A stretch of DNA of 64,000 nt from Arenibacter troitsensis (GCF_900177645.1 NZ_FXAO01000009.1:104560-168559), one strand, 5' to 3'. Shown: positions 26,711 to 37,600, counted from the first letter of the stretch. Notes: generated by a model not told the origin, from the letters alone. Numbers and translations: made by a program.

Positions 26711-27421
26711 ATGGCCAAAAGAAAAACGGCGATATTGATCAGAAAGGCTCACCGCTATCTGGGCATCTTCTTGGGCATCCAATTTTTGATGTGGACCATT
26801 AGTGGCACATATTTTAGTTGGACAGATATTGATGATATACATGGAGACCAATTTCGCCTGGAGCACGTTCGAAAAACAGCCTATTCCAATTTAATTAGTC
26901 CCTCTGCAATTGAACCCGAGGAAAAGATAACCTCAATTGCACTTCGTGAAATTGCAGGAGAACCCTATTATTGGATTAATGACCAGAAATTAGTACATGC
27001 GCAAACGGGGAGGTTAAAAAATGAAATTATGGAATCGGATGCCCTTCAAATTGCGGAAAGATATATGTTAAAAGAACTTAAAGTTACCGGCATTGAGCGT
27101 CTAGAGCAAGTAGGAAAATATTCGGAATATAGGAATGGAAGGCTTCCCGCCTATGTTATTTCATATGAAACTCCGAACAATCTTATGGCTTATGTTTCTG
27201 CTCGGGATGGAGCTTTCCAAACCGTAAGACACCGTGATTGGCGTTGGTTCGATTTCCTTTGGATGACCCATACTATGGATTACGAAGGCAGGGATGATTT
27301 TAACACCATAATATTAAGAATCTTTTCAATTCTAGGCCTTGTTACTGTATTTAGTGGTTTTCTGCTTTGGTATATTAGTTCCCCGACAATTAGGAAGATC
27401 AAAAAGAGAGAAAATTATTAA
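26711..27421 (+). CDS. PepSY-domain membrane protein
   Basis: A 236-residue protein with an N-terminal membrane helix (FLGIQFLMWTISGTYFSW) and a C-terminal one near residues 205 to 225 (ILGLVTVFSGFLLWYISSP), enclosing a PepSY-like periplasmic domain. The sequence HRYLGIFLGIQF is characteristic of PepSY_TM proteins. Such proteins sit in iron or copper loci and some reduce metals; no haem-binding bis-His pattern is clear here. It starts 5 bp after the copper ATPase and precedes DUF305 by 17 bp, so the role is probably in periplasmic copper handling or redox, not known exactly. Confidence 0.82.
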   Translation: MAKRKTAILIRKAHRYLGIFLGIQFLMWTISGTYFSWTDIDDIHGDQFRLEHVRKTAYSNLISPSAIEPEEKITSIALREIAGEPYYWINDQKLVHAQTGRLKNEIMESDALQIAERYMLKELKVTGIERLEQVGKYSEYRNGRLPAYVISYETPNNLMAYVSARDGAFQTVRHRDWRWFDFLWMTHTMDYEGRDDFNTIILRIFSILGLVTVFSGFLLWYISSPTIRKIKKRENY

Positions 27422-27438
27422 TCTTAAAATCAAAAACT

Positions 27439-27918
27439 ATGGAAAATAAAGATAAAAAAGGTAATAACCAATACACAAAATTTGTTCTAATGTTGGCAGC
27501 ATCATTTGTAGCTATGTACATTACCATGTATTTGAATTCCTATGAAATGGATCATGTATATTTTAGTCTTACACGGTTCTATATGAGCTGTTTGGGAATT
27601 TCTGCAATGGCTATAATTATGTTTGTTGCAATGCGCAATATGTACCGGAACAACAAGAAAAACATTGCTATTGTTCTGGGCAGTTTAGTTCTTTTTACTA
27701 CAGCACTAACGTTAGTAAGAATACAAGCTCCTATTATTGGAGATGTACTTTGGATGAAAGCAATGATACCACATCATTCCATAGCCATTTTAACAAGTGA
27801 ACGTGCCGATATCGCAGACCCTGAGGTCAAAAGATTGGCAGAAGATATCATTAAAGCCCAAAAAAAAGAAATTGAGGAAATGAAGGCTATGATAACCAGA
27901 TTGGAAAACAATAAATAA
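27439..27918 (+). CDS. DUF305 membrane protein
   Basis: A 159-residue protein with three hydrophobic segments in the first 95 residues and a soluble DUF305 part at the end: MKAMIPHHSIAILTSERADI holds the paired His motif of the family, followed by a charged helix (EDIIKAQKKEIEEMKAM). DUF305 proteins are helical, ferritin-like in shape, and often lie in copper resistance clusters. It stands between PepSY and CusB-like genes in a same-strand run. Confidence 0.85.
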   Translation: MENKDKKGNNQYTKFVLMLAASFVAMYITMYLNSYEMDHVYFSLTRFYMSCLGISAMAIIMFVAMRNMYRNNKKNIAIVLGSLVLFTTALTLVRIQAPIIGDVLWMKAMIPHHSIAILTSERADIADPEVKRLAEDIIKAQKKEIEEMKAMITRLENNK

Positions 27919-27936
27919 TACCCTGAAAAAAAAATC

Positions 27937-29673
27937 ATGAATAAAAACGTTTTATACATTGGGATAGCCGTGATTGCTGGTTTACTTGCCGGATATCTCA
28001 TTTTTGGAGGATCAACAAGAACATCCAATACAAATACAGAGGATTCCAATATTTCGGATGATCACGATCACACAGGAGAATCCTTGGTCCAAATGTGGAC
28101 CTGTTCCATGCACCCACAGATTATGCAACCTGAACCAGGCGACTGTCCAATTTGTGGAATGGATCTGATACCAGCGGAATCAAGTGCTGACGGACTTACC
28201 GCTAACGAAATAAAGATGACCAAGAACGCTATGGCACTTGCCAACGTTCAAACTTTAAAAGTCGGCAAAACTACTTCCGATAGCGAAAATACTATTTCCT
28301 TATCTGGAAAAATAAAATTGAACGAGGAAGTCAATGCCGTTCAGGCAAGTTATTTTGATGGTAGGATCGAACGTCTCAATATAGATTATGTTGGTCAAGA
28401 AGTGAAAAAAGGTCAGTTGTTGGCTACTATTTATGCTCCAAATCTTGTTGCAGCACAGCAAGAATTGATTACTGCTGCATCCTTAAAGGATACGCAACTG
28501 GAATTATACAATGCGGTGCGCAATAAATTACAACTTTGGAAACTTACGGAAAGGCAGATCAATAGCATTGAGGATACGGGAAAAGTAGTGGAAAACTTCC
28601 CGATTTATGCTACTGTTTCCGGTACTGTTTCTGAAAAATTGGCTTCGGAAGGAGACTATGTTAAACAAGGTCAGCCCATTCTAAAAGTAAGCAACTTGAA
28701 CTCGGTTTGGGCAGAATTCGATGTTTACGAGAATCAAATAGCACAATTCAAGGAAGGACAAAATATTAAAATAACTTCCAATGCCTATCCCAATAAGGTG
28801 TTTAATGCAAATGTTTCCTTTATAGACCCCGTTCTAAATACAGTTACCAGAACCGTTGCCGTTCGTGCCGTATTGCAGAATAGTGAAAGATTGTTCAAAC
28901 CCGGAATGTTCGTAAGTGGGAAAATTGATAGTTCTATGGCTAGTCCATTAGGGCAATTAAGCATTCCGGCTACAGCCATTATGTGGACTGGGGAACGATC
29001 TTTAGTTTACATTAAGACCAATCCCAACGAACCCGTATTTGAAATGAGGGAAATTACCCTTGGCAATAGAAATGGCGACGATTTTACAGTGGTTTCTGGG
29101 TTAAAAAATGGCGATGAAATCGTAACCAATGGTACCTTTACCGTAGATGCTGCTGCACAGTTGCAAGGTAAAAAATCTATGATGAACAGGGACAAGGGGT
29201 CTACAGAGTCAGAAACACCAGTAATGAAAATGACTTTGCCTCAATCCTTTCAACAAAGTTTTAAGACTTCCCTTGAACATTATATTAATTTGAAAGATGC
29301 CTTTGTAGAAGGGAATTCCAAGCAAGTTTCTACCTTGGCAAAATCCACTTCCCAAAAACTAAAATTGATAACTCAGGATGGGTTGGGCAACATGGAAATA
29401 GCTCACCTTGCCAAAAGTATTGAAATGTTGGATGCCATTGGAGCTAATACCGACTTGGAGAACCAACGTTCCCACTTCGTTATACTTAATGAAAATTTTG
29501 TGCCCTTGGTCAAAAATACAGAGGGTTTATCAGAAACGTTATACATCCAAAAGTGTCCAATGGCAGATAACAATAAGGGGGCATTTTGGCTCAGCAATCT
29601 AAAGGAAATTCGCAATCCGTATTATGGTGAACAAATGATGAATTGTGGAAGTATAATAGATTCTGTACAATAG
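27937..29673 (+). CDS. CusB-like adaptor with N-terminal HMBD and C-terminal DUF3347
   Basis: A 578-residue adaptor. After a membrane anchor (GIAVIAGLLAGYLIFGG) and a short His/Asp stretch comes one HMBD motif (TCSMHPQI then CPICGMDL, residues about 53 to 82). The CusB core follows: barrel-sandwich half (NAVQASYFDGRIERLNIDYV), helical hairpin, second half (YATVSGTVSEKLASEGDYV) and beta-barrel domain to about residue 420. Residues 430 to 578 are a DUF3347 domain closing with CPMADNNKG, NPYYGEQM and NCGS. This is the only CusB-type adaptor near the CusA-like pump at 14864, so the two probably pair. A strong terminator follows 20 bp after the stop. Confidence 0.92.
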   Translation: MNKNVLYIGIAVIAGLLAGYLIFGGSTRTSNTNTEDSNISDDHDHTGESLVQMWTCSMHPQIMQPEPGDCPICGMDLIPAESSADGLTANEIKMTKNAMALANVQTLKVGKTTSDSENTISLSGKIKLNEEVNAVQASYFDGRIERLNIDYVGQEVKKGQLLATIYAPNLVAAQQELITAASLKDTQLELYNAVRNKLQLWKLTERQINSIEDTGKVVENFPIYATVSGTVSEKLASEGDYVKQGQPILKVSNLNSVWAEFDVYENQIAQFKEGQNIKITSNAYPNKVFNANVSFIDPVLNTVTRTVAVRAVLQNSERLFKPGMFVSGKIDSSMASPLGQLSIPATAIMWTGERSLVYIKTNPNEPVFEMREITLGNRNGDDFTVVSGLKNGDEIVTNGTFTVDAAAQLQGKKSMMNRDKGSTESETPVMKMTLPQSFQQSFKTSLEHYINLKDAFVEGNSKQVSTLAKSTSQKLKLITQDGLGNMEIAHLAKSIEMLDAIGANTDLENQRSHFVILNENFVPLVKNTEGLSETLYIQKCPMADNNKGAFWLSNLKEIRNPYYGEQMMNCGSIIDSVQ

Positions 29674-29692
29674 GGGAGAAAGACAAAAATTG

Positions 29693-29734
29693 AAAGGAGA
29701 CCAATTGCCTCTAGGCAATTGGTCTCCTTTTTTT
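29693..29734 (+). terminator. strong rho-independent terminator
   Basis: A stem of 17 bp (AAAGGAGACCAATTGCC paired with GGCAATTGGTCTCCTTT), a TCTA loop and a run of T residues. It lies 20 bp after the CusB-like stop and closes the plus-strand metal run. Confidence 0.9.
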
Positions 29735-29927
29735 AATCATATTCATAAGAGTAACCAGAGTAGGTGAGAACCACCTTACGTAACTAAATACCGTTAATAA
29801 ATAGCAAGTAATAAGACCTAAGAAATAAATATTCCCTTTTGGGTCCATAAGGATAAACCTTATTGACAAAATTAGACTACCAGTAGTATCTATTCCAATG
29901 CTGTAAGAACAACCATGCAGTTTAAAT

Positions 29928-30491
29928 TTAAACGGCTATGCTTTTGAATGACCCGGATGCCAGACATGCCTGGTATACATGTCTTTGATTGTGATAAATT
30001 ACAAATCGAAAGGTATCCCCCAATCTCAATTTAATCCATTTGCTCAAAATGAGGGGCGTTTTGATCTTATTTATATCTACCTCCCTAGCATCATCCAAAA
30101 GGTCAATAATTTGCCTTTGTTCAAAAACAAAATGTCGTAACACCTCTTTGGATAAAATACTTCCATTAGGATCCATTATGGATGAAGTTTTCATCTTGTT
30201 TAATTTTTCCTTGTACCGAATTAATTTAACCAAATATTTCCCGGTAAAGCTGGGATAGAAGAAATAGGAGGGAGGGGATATATTCTTGTTTATCGCTTTT
30301 TTAAGTGCAGGCAAATAAAATTCGCTAAATAAATTTAAGTGCGCAATGCACTCGAGTACACTCCAACTATTTTCATTTGATTTTGCTTTCAGATCATCGA
30401 ATGGTCTCTGAATAAAATCTTCCACAATTGTAATATTCTCTTTTGTAATTTCTATTAATTCTGAAATTAATTTATCTGTTTCAATTATCAT
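29928..30491 (-). CDS. DinB-like protein
   Basis: A 187-residue protein of the DinB/YfiT-like four-helix-bundle type. The conserved positions are visible: NSWSVLECIAHLNLFSEF in the second helix and HNQRHVYQ near the C-terminus, giving the usual three His that can bind a metal. These enzymes are often metal-dependent thiol transferases, but many have no assigned substrate. It is the first gene on the minus strand after the terminator and is followed by an MBL-fold pseudogene. No signal peptide, so cytoplasmic. Confidence 0.8.
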   Translation of the reverse strand: MIIETDKLISELIEITKENITIVEDFIQRPFDDLKAKSNENSWSVLECIAHLNLFSEFYLPALKKAINKNISPPSYFFYPSFTGKYLVKLIRYKEKLNKMKTSSIMDPNGSILSKEVLRHFVFEQRQIIDLLDDAREVDINKIKTPLILSKWIKLRLGDTFRFVIYHNQRHVYQACLASGSFKSIAV

Positions 30492-30509
30492 CGTATTCTA
30501 AGTTAAAAA

Positions 30510-31240
30510 TTAATTTTTCCAATCCATTGGAATTAACAGCTGTATATCCGAAATTCCAAAGTTGTTGGTATACATCCTAAGTTCTTGCGCCGTTATGGTC
30601 GCCAAGTCCAAGGTTTCCATGTGCTTTGATAAGATTTTTGCTTTCGGTGACATAAAACAAACTTCCAAGTCTGCCTATTATCCATGATTACAGGAAACTC
30701 ATCTTTGGACCACAATGCCCAACTAGAATGGGTAACCATTAATAATGGGGGCAAAATTGATTAAATTCTCCTTGATACTATCATTGAATACCGTATCCTC
30801 TAACGAGTAAAGAGTTGGTTCTAATTTATGTTGGAATACATAACCGGATACTGTACCCATCACAGTTAATCTGTCCCCATGTCCATGTTGGTCTATAGTT
30901 CTTATTATTGATATGTCCCCAAAGTTAAATTTGGAATCCCTCGCCCTTACATTGGTAAACCCCGTTGATTTTTAAAAGTTTAATTCTTCTGGCTGTTGGC
31001 CAATCAGAGTATCTTAGGCCATAGCAACTTCTGCGGGTCTATCAAAATGGTCTGGATGGCAATATGAAACTAACACCATATCTAAACCTGATAGGATTTC
31101 CTGGATAGTTATGGGAAGATCCATTATTGGATTTTCCTAAATTCCCGCAAATGACGGTTGTGAAAACTTTTTACCCAAGTAAGGGTCAATTAGAAATACT
31201 TACCTTACATAGGCCAATTTGATGGCAACATTTCTTATTA
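30510..31240 (-). pseudogene. MBL-fold metallo-hydrolase, decayed
   Basis: On the minus strand, pieces of a metallo-beta-lactamase-fold protein (UlaG-like) appear with in-frame stops. The 5' part reads VFLIDPYLGKKFSQPSF, then NPIMDLPITIQEIL and LDMVLVSYCHPDHFDRPA, where SHxHxDHFD is expected, so the first zinc His is Tyr-Cys-shifted. Further on are DQHGHGDRL and a C-terminal SDIQLLIPMDWKN before TAA at 30510. At least three stops break the frame, which rules out a product. It was recognised by hand translation, so the exact 5' end is uncertain. Confidence 0.7.
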
Positions 31241-31526
31241 ATTATAAGTCCATGATATAGCGCTGACATATTTATTTTTTAAAGCCTGTTACGTGCAAAT
31301 TATAATAGGCCATAAATTTTCGAATTGGGCTGCATTAAGTGAGCACTTTCTACAGAAATGGTTGTTGAAAACTTCTTAGTAAACATACTAGCTATAAAGA
31401 ATGATGCAGGAATAATGACAAGGAAACCACCTATATCTAATAATACAGATTACGGCAAATATGCCTAAAATGTTTATCGGGGGTTGAATATAGGGGTTCA
31501 CTTATCATTCCTTTCCAACGTAATTA
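31241..31526 (-). other. short remnant region, not assigned
   Basis: Between the MBL pseudogene and the HMA peptide gene, one minus-strand frame reads LDIGGFLVIIPASFFIASMF and then STTISVESAHLMQPNS before a stop. It is membrane-protein-like but too short to name. The region may be another decayed gene or non-coding. Confidence 0.35.
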
Positions 31527-31736
31527 TCACAATTTTTCAGCGGTAAATCCGGCCTCACCGACTGCGGAAATTATTTCATTTTCGTTAGCATTATTTCCTT
31601 TAACCGTTAAGGTTTTTTTAAGGGTAAATAGGTCTACCTCCCAATTACCTTTGCCTAGTTTATCGTCCAATATTGGGGTAGCCTTGGCAATACAGCCGCT
31701 ACATTTAATATTTGTTTTAAATTCAAGTTTTTTCAT
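31527..31736 (-). CDS. HMA-domain metal-binding peptide (CopZ-like)
   Basis: A 69-residue single HMA domain: the metal loop is IKCSGCIAKATPIL with the CxxC pair, followed by the betaalphabeta pattern (WEVDLFTLKKTLTV) and GEAGFTAEKL. It would bind Cu(I) or another soft metal in the cytoplasm and pass it to an exporter. It lies 32 bp after the DHA2-type MFS gene on the minus strand, so it is the last gene of that efflux run. Confidence 0.85.
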   Translation of the reverse strand: MKKLEFKTNIKCSGCIAKATPILDDKLGKGNWEVDLFTLKKTLTVKGNNANENEIISAVGEAGFTAEKL

Positions 31737-31768
31737 TGTTATAACTATTTAATATTAATAATTCAATT

Positions 31769-33187
31769 TTAAGCCTTTTGTGTCTTTACATAAAACATTG
31801 ATATCACCGTACCCAAAGCACTTATAACAGCGGCAGCCATAAAAGCAGATCTAAATCCTGAAATTAAAGCTTCCTGAGTGGTAGAAACCTCAATGGCCAT
31901 GGAATGAGACGAAGCTGCTGCAACGGCTACTATTAGGGCCAATCCCAAAGCTGACCCTATTTGATAACTTGTATTGACAAGCCCTGAGGCCAAACCAGAA
32001 TCTTCGGGTTTGGCGCTGGATATAGAAGCAATTGTTCCTGGAATATAGGCCAACGACATTCCCATCGCGCCAAGTAATGATGGCGGTAGTACATGGATCA
32101 TAAAACTACCGTTTAAAGGTACTGTTCCAAATAGGAGTAATGATAAAGTCAAAAAAAGTAGTCCAAGTGTCAAATTATTCTTGAACCCAAATTTCTGCAC
32201 CAATTTTCCTGAATAACCTACCATAAGAATCATAATGGTTATTGTCATCGGTAATAAAGCCAATCCACTGTGAAATGCGGAATAACCCAAAATTTGCTGA
32301 AGATATAGGTTTAGGTAAAACCATAACGGAATCCACGCTCCGGCCAATAGTGCCATAACGACATTACCAGCCGAAAGATTTGGTGTTTTAAAAATGGACA
32401 TGGGCAACAATGGGTGTTCTTTCTTTTTTTGTATACCTATGAACAGGATTATTAGAACTATGGAGCCCAATAATAATCCCATAGTGGTAAAGGAAGTCCA
32501 ACCATTTCTTTCTGCTGCAACTATAGCATAAACAGTAAACATTAGTGATAAGGTTGCCAAAACAGCTCCAATTACATCGACCCGACCTTTTCTTTTTACT
32601 CCTCTAGGCAGATAACGGGGAGATGCAAGAAGTACTAGCAAGCCTATTGGGATGTTTATAAAAAATATCCACTGCCATGAGACCCATTCCGTAATTACAC
32701 CTCCTAGAAATACTCCTGCCGAACCACCGGCAGCAGCTGCTGCTCCCCAGAACCCAAGCGCTCTTCCCAGCTCCTTGGGTTCTTTAAAAAGGCCAAACAC
32801 CATGGTCAGTGCTGCAGGGGCTATTAAAGCAGATCCCAATCCTTGTAATGCCCGAGCAACATTTAGAGAAAGATCCGACCAGGCCAGGCCTGCAAAAAGG
32901 GAGGAAAAAGTCAATACTGTAAAGCCTGCAACAAATATTCTGCGGGCACCGAAAATATCGGATAATTTGCCTCCCAACAATAGGAATCCGCCAAAGGCAA
33001 TTACATAGGCATTGAATACCCATTGCAACCCGGATTGCGTATAACCCAGGTCAGCCTTTATTGCCGGTAGGGCCACACCAATAATAGAAGTGTCCATTAT
33101 GACAATAAATTGTGCAACACAAAGCACAAATAATGCTATCCAACGTAAAGAATTGTTACCAGCATTCATGGTTTCATTTGTTTTCAT
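31769..33187 (-). CDS. DHA2-family MFS drug/metabolite exporter
   Basis: A 472-residue major facilitator. The first helix is followed by MDTSIIGVALPAI, the DHA2 signature seen in EmrB and relatives, then GGKLSDIFGARRIF (motif A between helices 2 and 3) and an antiporter-type helix (FWGAAAAAGGSAGVFLGGV). At this length 12 to 14 helices are expected. It exports drugs or small molecules with proton exchange; the ligand cannot be read from sequence. It sits 105 bp downstream of a TolC gene and 32 bp upstream of an HMA peptide gene, so the whole minus-strand block may act together. Confidence 0.88.
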   Translation of the reverse strand: MKTNETMNAGNNSLRWIALFVLCVAQFIVIMDTSIIGVALPAIKADLGYTQSGLQWVFNAYVIAFGGFLLLGGKLSDIFGARRIFVAGFTVLTFSSLFAGLAWSDLSLNVARALQGLGSALIAPAALTMVFGLFKEPKELGRALGFWGAAAAAGGSAGVFLGGVITEWVSWQWIFFINIPIGLLVLLASPRYLPRGVKRKGRVDVIGAVLATLSLMFTVYAIVAAERNGWTSFTTMGLLLGSIVLIILFIGIQKKKEHPLLPMSIFKTPNLSAGNVVMALLAGAWIPLWFYLNLYLQQILGYSAFHSGLALLPMTITIMILMVGYSGKLVQKFGFKNNLTLGLLFLTLSLLLFGTVPLNGSFMIHVLPPSLLGAMGMSLAYIPGTIASISSAKPEDSGLASGLVNTSYQIGSALGLALIVAVAAASSHSMAIEVSTTQEALISGFRSAFMAAAVISALGTVISMFYVKTQKA

Positions 33188-33292
33188 AGATTTAATTATT
33201 TTAGTAAAATTACTTGTTCCTGAACGGTCTAGTTTTACACTATTTTGTAAGTTTTTTTTAAAATTTAATGTTTTATATAATTTTGTTTTCTA

Positions 33293-34633
33293 TCAAAATT
33301 TTAGCCTGCCCAATGCCTTTTGCATATCCGAACTGTAAATTTTAAGATTATATAAGGCTTGTAAATAATTGAACTGCGAGGATGTTAATGCGAGTTCCGC
33401 ATCTGAAATCTCCAGTTTTGAACCTATCCCGTTAATGTATCGCTGATTGACCATGGAATAGTTAAGTTGGGCAGCTTCTACATTCTTTTTTTGGGTTGCG
33501 TATTGCATTTTGGCATTACTCCATTCGTTTGAAATTGTTGAAATCTCTAATTTCACCTCGTCATATAAAGCATCCATTCTTAATTTTTCCTGGTCCAATC
33601 TTATAAGTGCCTGTTTTGTTTTTGCAGAAGTTCTACCCCCGCTAAAAATTGGAAACGAAAGGTTTACTGCTATTAAAGAAGTATTCTGCCATGGTTGGTT
33701 CTTAAAACCAAAATTATCATCCTGGGATTGCAACTGATATTGGCCAATTAAAGAAACTTCAGGAACTCGGGTAGCCTTTATAGCAGATAATTTTCTTTCC
33801 TCTAATTCAATGTTCAATTTTTGAATGGATAGGTCGTGCCTCGTCAATTCATCCACTGGAAACTCTTGATCTTGAATATAAAAATCTTCACTTTTTTCAC
33901 CCATCTGGAAGATATCTTCCAAGCTTATGTCCACTTCCTCATTTAGCCCAATTAATTGTTTCAATTGAGTTTTGGCTATATCTACACTGCTCCTTTGATA
34001 GTGAAGGGAAGTTTTCAAATTTTCCACCGCAATATAACTTTGCAAGGTATCCGTTTTTAAACCCTTTCCTTGAATCAATAAGTATTTGGCGTCTTGAAGG
34101 GCTTTTTCATTTCGGTGCAAGCTTTTTTCCAAAAGCATTAATTGATTTTGACTTAGTAGTACCCGATAAAAACTTTTAGTGACTTCATGTATCAACTGCC
34201 CTTCCATATCCGCTGTTTTTTCATTCTCTATTTCTTCTGCAATCTTGGAAGCTTTGAAATCCTCTTTGGAACTTTTGGAAAAAAGTTTCTGATTCAAAGA
34301 AATTACGGCATCATATTGATGTAATCCACCAACTGACACGTCCTGAACGGCCTTTTCAGATCCTGCAAAACTGCCAGGTAAATAAATAACTTGGCGATCA
34401 AAATATCTGGAAAGATTTCCGTTGAAATCAATGTTTGGCAAAAAAGCACTTTTTGCTTCCCTTACAGCTTGTTTGGCACTTAATTCCTGAAGATTTTGAA
34501 TGTTCAGCGTTTTATTTCCCTTGGATGCCAATTCAATAGCATCTTCCAAACTTAAGTTGGTCTGGGCAAAAGCCCTTATTCCTGAGGAATAGATCAACAG
34601 GAAAACCACAATATTAAAAACAGTTGTCTTCAT
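33293..34633 (-). CDS. TolC-family outer-membrane factor
   Basis: A 446-residue outer-membrane channel starting at ATG 34633, where MKTTVFNIVVFLLIYSSG begins a signal peptide that ends near FAQT. An earlier in-frame ATG at 34711 lies inside the preceding pump gene and is unlikely. Helical TolC repeats are clear, for example EDAIELASKGNKTLNIQNLQ and, near the end, AQLNYSMVNQRYINGIGSKL. It completes the tripartite system with the HAE1-type pump 10 bp upstream. Confidence 0.9.
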   Translation of the reverse strand: MKTTVFNIVVFLLIYSSGIRAFAQTNLSLEDAIELASKGNKTLNIQNLQELSAKQAVREAKSAFLPNIDFNGNLSRYFDRQVIYLPGSFAGSEKAVQDVSVGGLHQYDAVISLNQKLFSKSSKEDFKASKIAEEIENEKTADMEGQLIHEVTKSFYRVLLSQNQLMLLEKSLHRNEKALQDAKYLLIQGKGLKTDTLQSYIAVENLKTSLHYQRSSVDIAKTQLKQLIGLNEEVDISLEDIFQMGEKSEDFYIQDQEFPVDELTRHDLSIQKLNIELEERKLSAIKATRVPEVSLIGQYQLQSQDDNFGFKNQPWQNTSLIAVNLSFPIFSGGRTSAKTKQALIRLDQEKLRMDALYDEVKLEISTISNEWSNAKMQYATQKKNVEAAQLNYSMVNQRYINGIGSKLEISDAELALTSSQFNYLQALYNLKIYSSDMQKALGRLKF

Positions 34634-34643
34634 TGTTCTAGTT

Positions 34644-37600
34644 TTAATGTTCATTGATGAGTTTTGATACCGGATACAACTCCTCTTCAACCTCAGTAGT
34701 AGATTTGTCACTGGATAAGTAGGAGTAAACTGCGGGGATAATAAAGAGTGTCAGAATTCCTGCAAAAATTAAACCTCCTGCTATTACAATCCCCAAAGAT
34801 TGTCGGCTATTAAAAGTGAGCGCTATGGGTAAAGCCCCAAAAATCATGGCTAGAGAAGTCATTAGTATGGGTCTAAAACGTTGAACTGCTGCTTGCGTTG
34901 CAGCCTCGAATTTAGAAAGTCCCTGGGCCTTTAAATCGTTAGCAAACTCTACAATTAGAATTCCGTTTTTCGTAATTAAGCCAACCAGGGTAATTATCCC
35001 GATTTGACTAAATACATTTAAACTTTGACCAAACCAATAAAGACTTAAAATAGCCCCGGTTACCGCCATAGGAACTGTAAGCATAATAATAAGTGGGTCT
35101 CTCAAGCTTTCAAACTGAGCCGCAAGAATCATGTATATAATGATAAGAGCCAATATTAAGGTGAAAAGTATGTTGCCCTGACTTTCTTCGTAATCCCTTG
35201 CCTGACCAGCTAAACTAGTTTTAAACGTTTGACCCAATTCATCATTCTTAATAGCTTCAATTTCCTTTATTCCTTCCTCCAAACTAACTCCCGGGGCAAG
35301 TGCAGCCGAAATAGTTGCCGATGTATATTGATCGTACCTATATATTGCAGCGGGACTAATTCCTTCCTCCATAGAAACCAAATTATCCAATGAAATCATT
35401 TGTCCGTTTGAAGATTTAACATTGATCGATCTTAAATCACTGATATCGTTTCTTTGTGGCTTTTCTACCTGACCTATAACTTCGTATTGTCTATCATTTT
35501 TTAAGAAATAACCATAACGTTGTCCTGAAAGTGATAGTTGTAAAGCCCTTGAAACTTCTTGAATGGAAACCCCCATTAATGCAGCTTTTTGCCTATCTAT
35601 ATTTATTTTGACCTCTGGCTTGTTTATTTTTAGATCGGAATCCACAAACATTAGCTTTGGACTCTGACGGGCAGCCTGTAAGAATTTTGGAAGTACTTTA
35701 TTTAAACTGTCAAGACTTTGTGCCTGCAAAACAAATTGCACGGGCATACCGCCTCCATATCTAGTTCCAATAGTAGGTGGCATATAAGGAAATAATAAGA
35801 AATCCCTAAAATTTCCTGACGCCGCACCATATTGATTGTACAAATCCTGTGCAGACATTTTTCTATCCTTTGGATCATTTAGGTATATACTTTGTACCGC
35901 TATATTTACTGGAGCCGGGGCTGGGATAAAGGAAATTGCAACCATGGAATAGGTTTGGTAGAGACCATCTGTGGATTCGTTTACATATCTACCAACTTCG
36001 GTCATCCCTTTTTTCATATAGTCAAAAGAAACACCTTCAGGAGCCACTGCTATTAGGCTCAGGTTAGACCGATCCTCCAAAGGTGCCAACTCTGATGGCA
36101 ATGATTTTCCGACCACATAAATTAGTCCCCCTGCAATTACCAAGAATATCCATGCCATCCAACGTTTTTTCATAAATGCGGTCAGTAAACTTTCATAACC
36201 ATTATTCAACCTAATGAAAAATGGCTCCGTAGTGCGATATAACCAATTGGGTTTATCCTGTTTCTTTAACAAATAGGCACTGAGCATAGGGGATAGTGTT
36301 AATGCTACGAAAGCTGAAACCAGGACAGATCCGGAGACCACTATGGCAAATTCCTTAAAAAGTTGACCACTAATACCCCCCATAAAAATGATAGGTGTAA
36401 AAACAGCAGCAAGCGTCACGGTAGTGGAGATAACGGCGAAATATATTTCTTTGGAACCTTTAAAAGCTGCTTGTATTGGGGTCATGCCTTCTTCCACCTT
36501 CTTATATATATTTTCCAAAACTACTATGGCATCATCAACTACCAATCCTATGGCCAGAACCAAACCTAAGAGGGTAAGTACATTTATAGAAAACCCAGCT
36601 AAATACATGATAAAGAATGCCGATAAAATGGATACCGGTATGGCCAATACAGGAATAATGGTAGAACGCCAGTCCCGAAGGAATAAAAATATAATCAACA
36701 CCACTAAACCAAAAGCAATAAATAAGGTTTCCTCAACTTCCTTTATCGATTCCCTTACTGGTTTTGTAAAATCGAAACCGACAATTAAACGGTATTCCTT
36801 AGGCACCTCTTGTCTCAGTTGATCAAGCCTATTATAGAATTCGTCTACAACTTCTATGGCATTGGCACCGCGTTGAATCTGTATGGCTATACCAACACCT
36901 ACACGGTTGACATTATTGGTTCCATTGATGATGGCCGTACGTTCGTTCATTTCGCCCAACTCTGCATAACCAATATCTTTTAATTTAATGATGGAATTGG
37001 CATCTTGCTTAATAATCATATTATTAAACTCCTCCTCTGTGGTTAAACGCCCGATGGAACGCACGCTCAATTCATTATTATCACCTTCAATCCGACCTGA
37101 TGGCAAATCGATATTTTCCCTTAATAGAGCCTCCCTTATATCTTCAGGGGTAAGTTGTAATGAGGCCAATTTAATAGGGTCAAAACGTAATCTCATGGCG
37201 TATTTATGCTCACCCACGACGGCCACCCTATTGATACCGGGTATAGATTGAATTCGATCTTTAATAACTGTGGAAGCCAAATGGCTTACTTCCTTAATAT
37301 CCTTGGTATCACTTTCCACCTCCAGAAAAGCAACCAAATTATCTGGTGATGATGCCTTTTCAACGATGGGTGGGTCGACATCCGCAGGAATTTGATTTTT
37401 GGATTTTGAAACCTTATCCCGTACATCGTTCAAGGCATCTTCAAGATCAATATCCCTATTAAACTCGATAGAAATAATACTTACTTGCTCCCTGGATTCT
37501 GAAGATATTGTTCTTAGCCCATTGGCTTCGGCAATAGACTCTTCAATTGGTTTGGTAATCTTAGAAGCAATTACGTCTGGACTTGCTCCAGGATAAAAGG

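Noticed and set aside
30040..30258. Plus-strand 72-codon frame opposite the DinB-like gene
   Set aside because: No motif; opposite strand of a clearly coding frame.
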